From Spirochaetaceae bacterium (lineage in GTDB: Bacteria; Spirochaetota; Spirochaetia; DSM-27196; PWMO01), in assembly GCA_007693325.1 (NCBI GenBank), contig REDW01000104.1, positions 23,530 to 87,529 on the forward strand: 64,000 nt of DNA. Direction: 5' to 3'. Below, piece by piece: positions 63,898 through 64,000 of the stretch. The stretch's first letter is position 1. Each line of letters begins with the position of its first letter. The notes under the pieces are model-generated. The model saw only the letters and a list, made by a program, of their open reading frames with translations, was not told where the DNA came from and searched no databases. The position numbers and the translations under genes are program-made.

Positions 63898-64000
63898 TCA
63901 TGCAGAAACACGAATCGGACGGATTTTCTCCAGTTCCGGTTCCAGTTCCGGTTTCCGATTCCGTACGTCGATACTTGCCTGCAGGTTAATCCAGAACCGT
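63898..64000 (-). CDS. HigA-family antitoxin, C-terminal end (continues past the window)
   Basis: Only the last 33 codons are present: RFWINLQASIDVRNRKPELE, then KIRPIRV and the stop. FWxNLQ followed by an acidic helix is the usual end of XRE-type addiction antitoxins. A small tandem repeat (AGTTCCGGTTCC twice) encodes PELEPELE. The rest lies outside the window. Confidence 0.6.
   Translation of the reverse strand, partial: RFWINLQASIDVRNRKPELEPELEKIRPIRVSA

Noticed and set aside
63936-63965. Tandem AGTTCCGGTTCC repeat as a start of a CRISPR or VNTR
   Set aside because: Only two units, and it lies within the coding end of a HigA-type gene (PELEPELE).
1-64000. tRNA, rRNA, riboswitch or CRISPR array
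   Set aside because: No cloverleaf, rRNA motif, SAM-type leader at metX or regularly spaced repeat was found by eye; a covariance-model search would be needed to exclude small RNAs.

Overview
The window is a GC-rich, tightly packed stretch of a spirochaete chromosome. The main evidence is a spirochaete-type periplasmic flagellar inventory: two FlaB-type core flagellins of about 286 residues, two FlaA-type outer-layer (sheath) proteins with signal peptides, and FlgN, FlgK, FlgL, FliW, CsrA, FlaG, FliD and PilZ proteins between them. The large TamB/TamA-like envelope pair, lipoproteins and broad housekeeping content suggest a free-living or environmental member of the class. No rRNA, tRNA or CRISPR array was seen.

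Layout. 1-2.05 kb holds the end of an MrfA-type helicase and MrfB nuclease (DNA repair). 2.0-6.1 kb (minus) holds glycogen synthase, a GNAT acetyltransferase and a GH3 hydrolase. 6.2-10.6 kb (plus) is flgN-flgK-flgL-fliW-csrA behind a sigma28-like promoter. 10.6-18.6 kb (minus) is flaB-flaB-flaG-fliD-(unknown)-pilZ-(unknown)-tsaE-tsaB. 18.9-20.9 kb holds a TPR protein and a second PilZ protein. 20.9-23.8 kb holds a PfkB kinase, zapA, a coiled-coil gene and the infC-rpmI-rplT operon. 23.9-27.8 kb holds metX-metW and two envelope genes, followed by the two flaA genes to 29.4 kb. 29.4-36.6 kb (minus) holds tatD, an acyl-CoA ligase, a GAF/HD-GYP protein, a Cys-tRNA deacylase, a PdxA-like dehydrogenase with a four-carbon-acid sugar kinase, and a dCMP deaminase. 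36.7-43.3 kb is tamB plus a lipidated TamA-like barrel. 43.4-54.4 kb holds a chemoreceptor, tex, ftsH, glutamate dehydrogenase and a large PEP/pyruvate-binding protein fused to a nucleotidyltransferase. From about 54.4 kb to the end the character changes. After a metallophosphoesterase come fragments of transporters, an ISAs1 transposase and an acetyltransferase, a LuxR-type TPR regulator, an Ig-like/DUF1566 protein, an ArsM-like methyltransferase, a DinB protein and at least six decayed toxin-antitoxin pieces.

How the genes work together. The flagellar genes encode filament, sheath, cap and hook-filament junction. FliW and CsrA, the flagellin-homeostasis partner switch, are encoded next to the filament genes they would control. 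Both flaB leaders carry a hairpin with GGA in its loop just upstream of a GGA-containing Shine-Dalgarno, which is the layout expected for CsrA control. Two PilZ proteins and an HD-GYP protein supply c-di-GMP reading and breakdown.

Most notable: (1) the CsrA-like flagellin leaders; (2) apparent CTG initiation of tsaE and tsaB at CTGA overlaps and probable non-canonical initiation of a phosphoesterase, which the ORF track misses; (3) several promoters placed so close to start codons that the transcripts would be nearly leaderless; (4) the PEP-binding/nucleotidyltransferase fusion; (5) the toxin-antitoxin graveyard with a duplicated relE-like segment and an intact antitoxin beside a truncated toxin.
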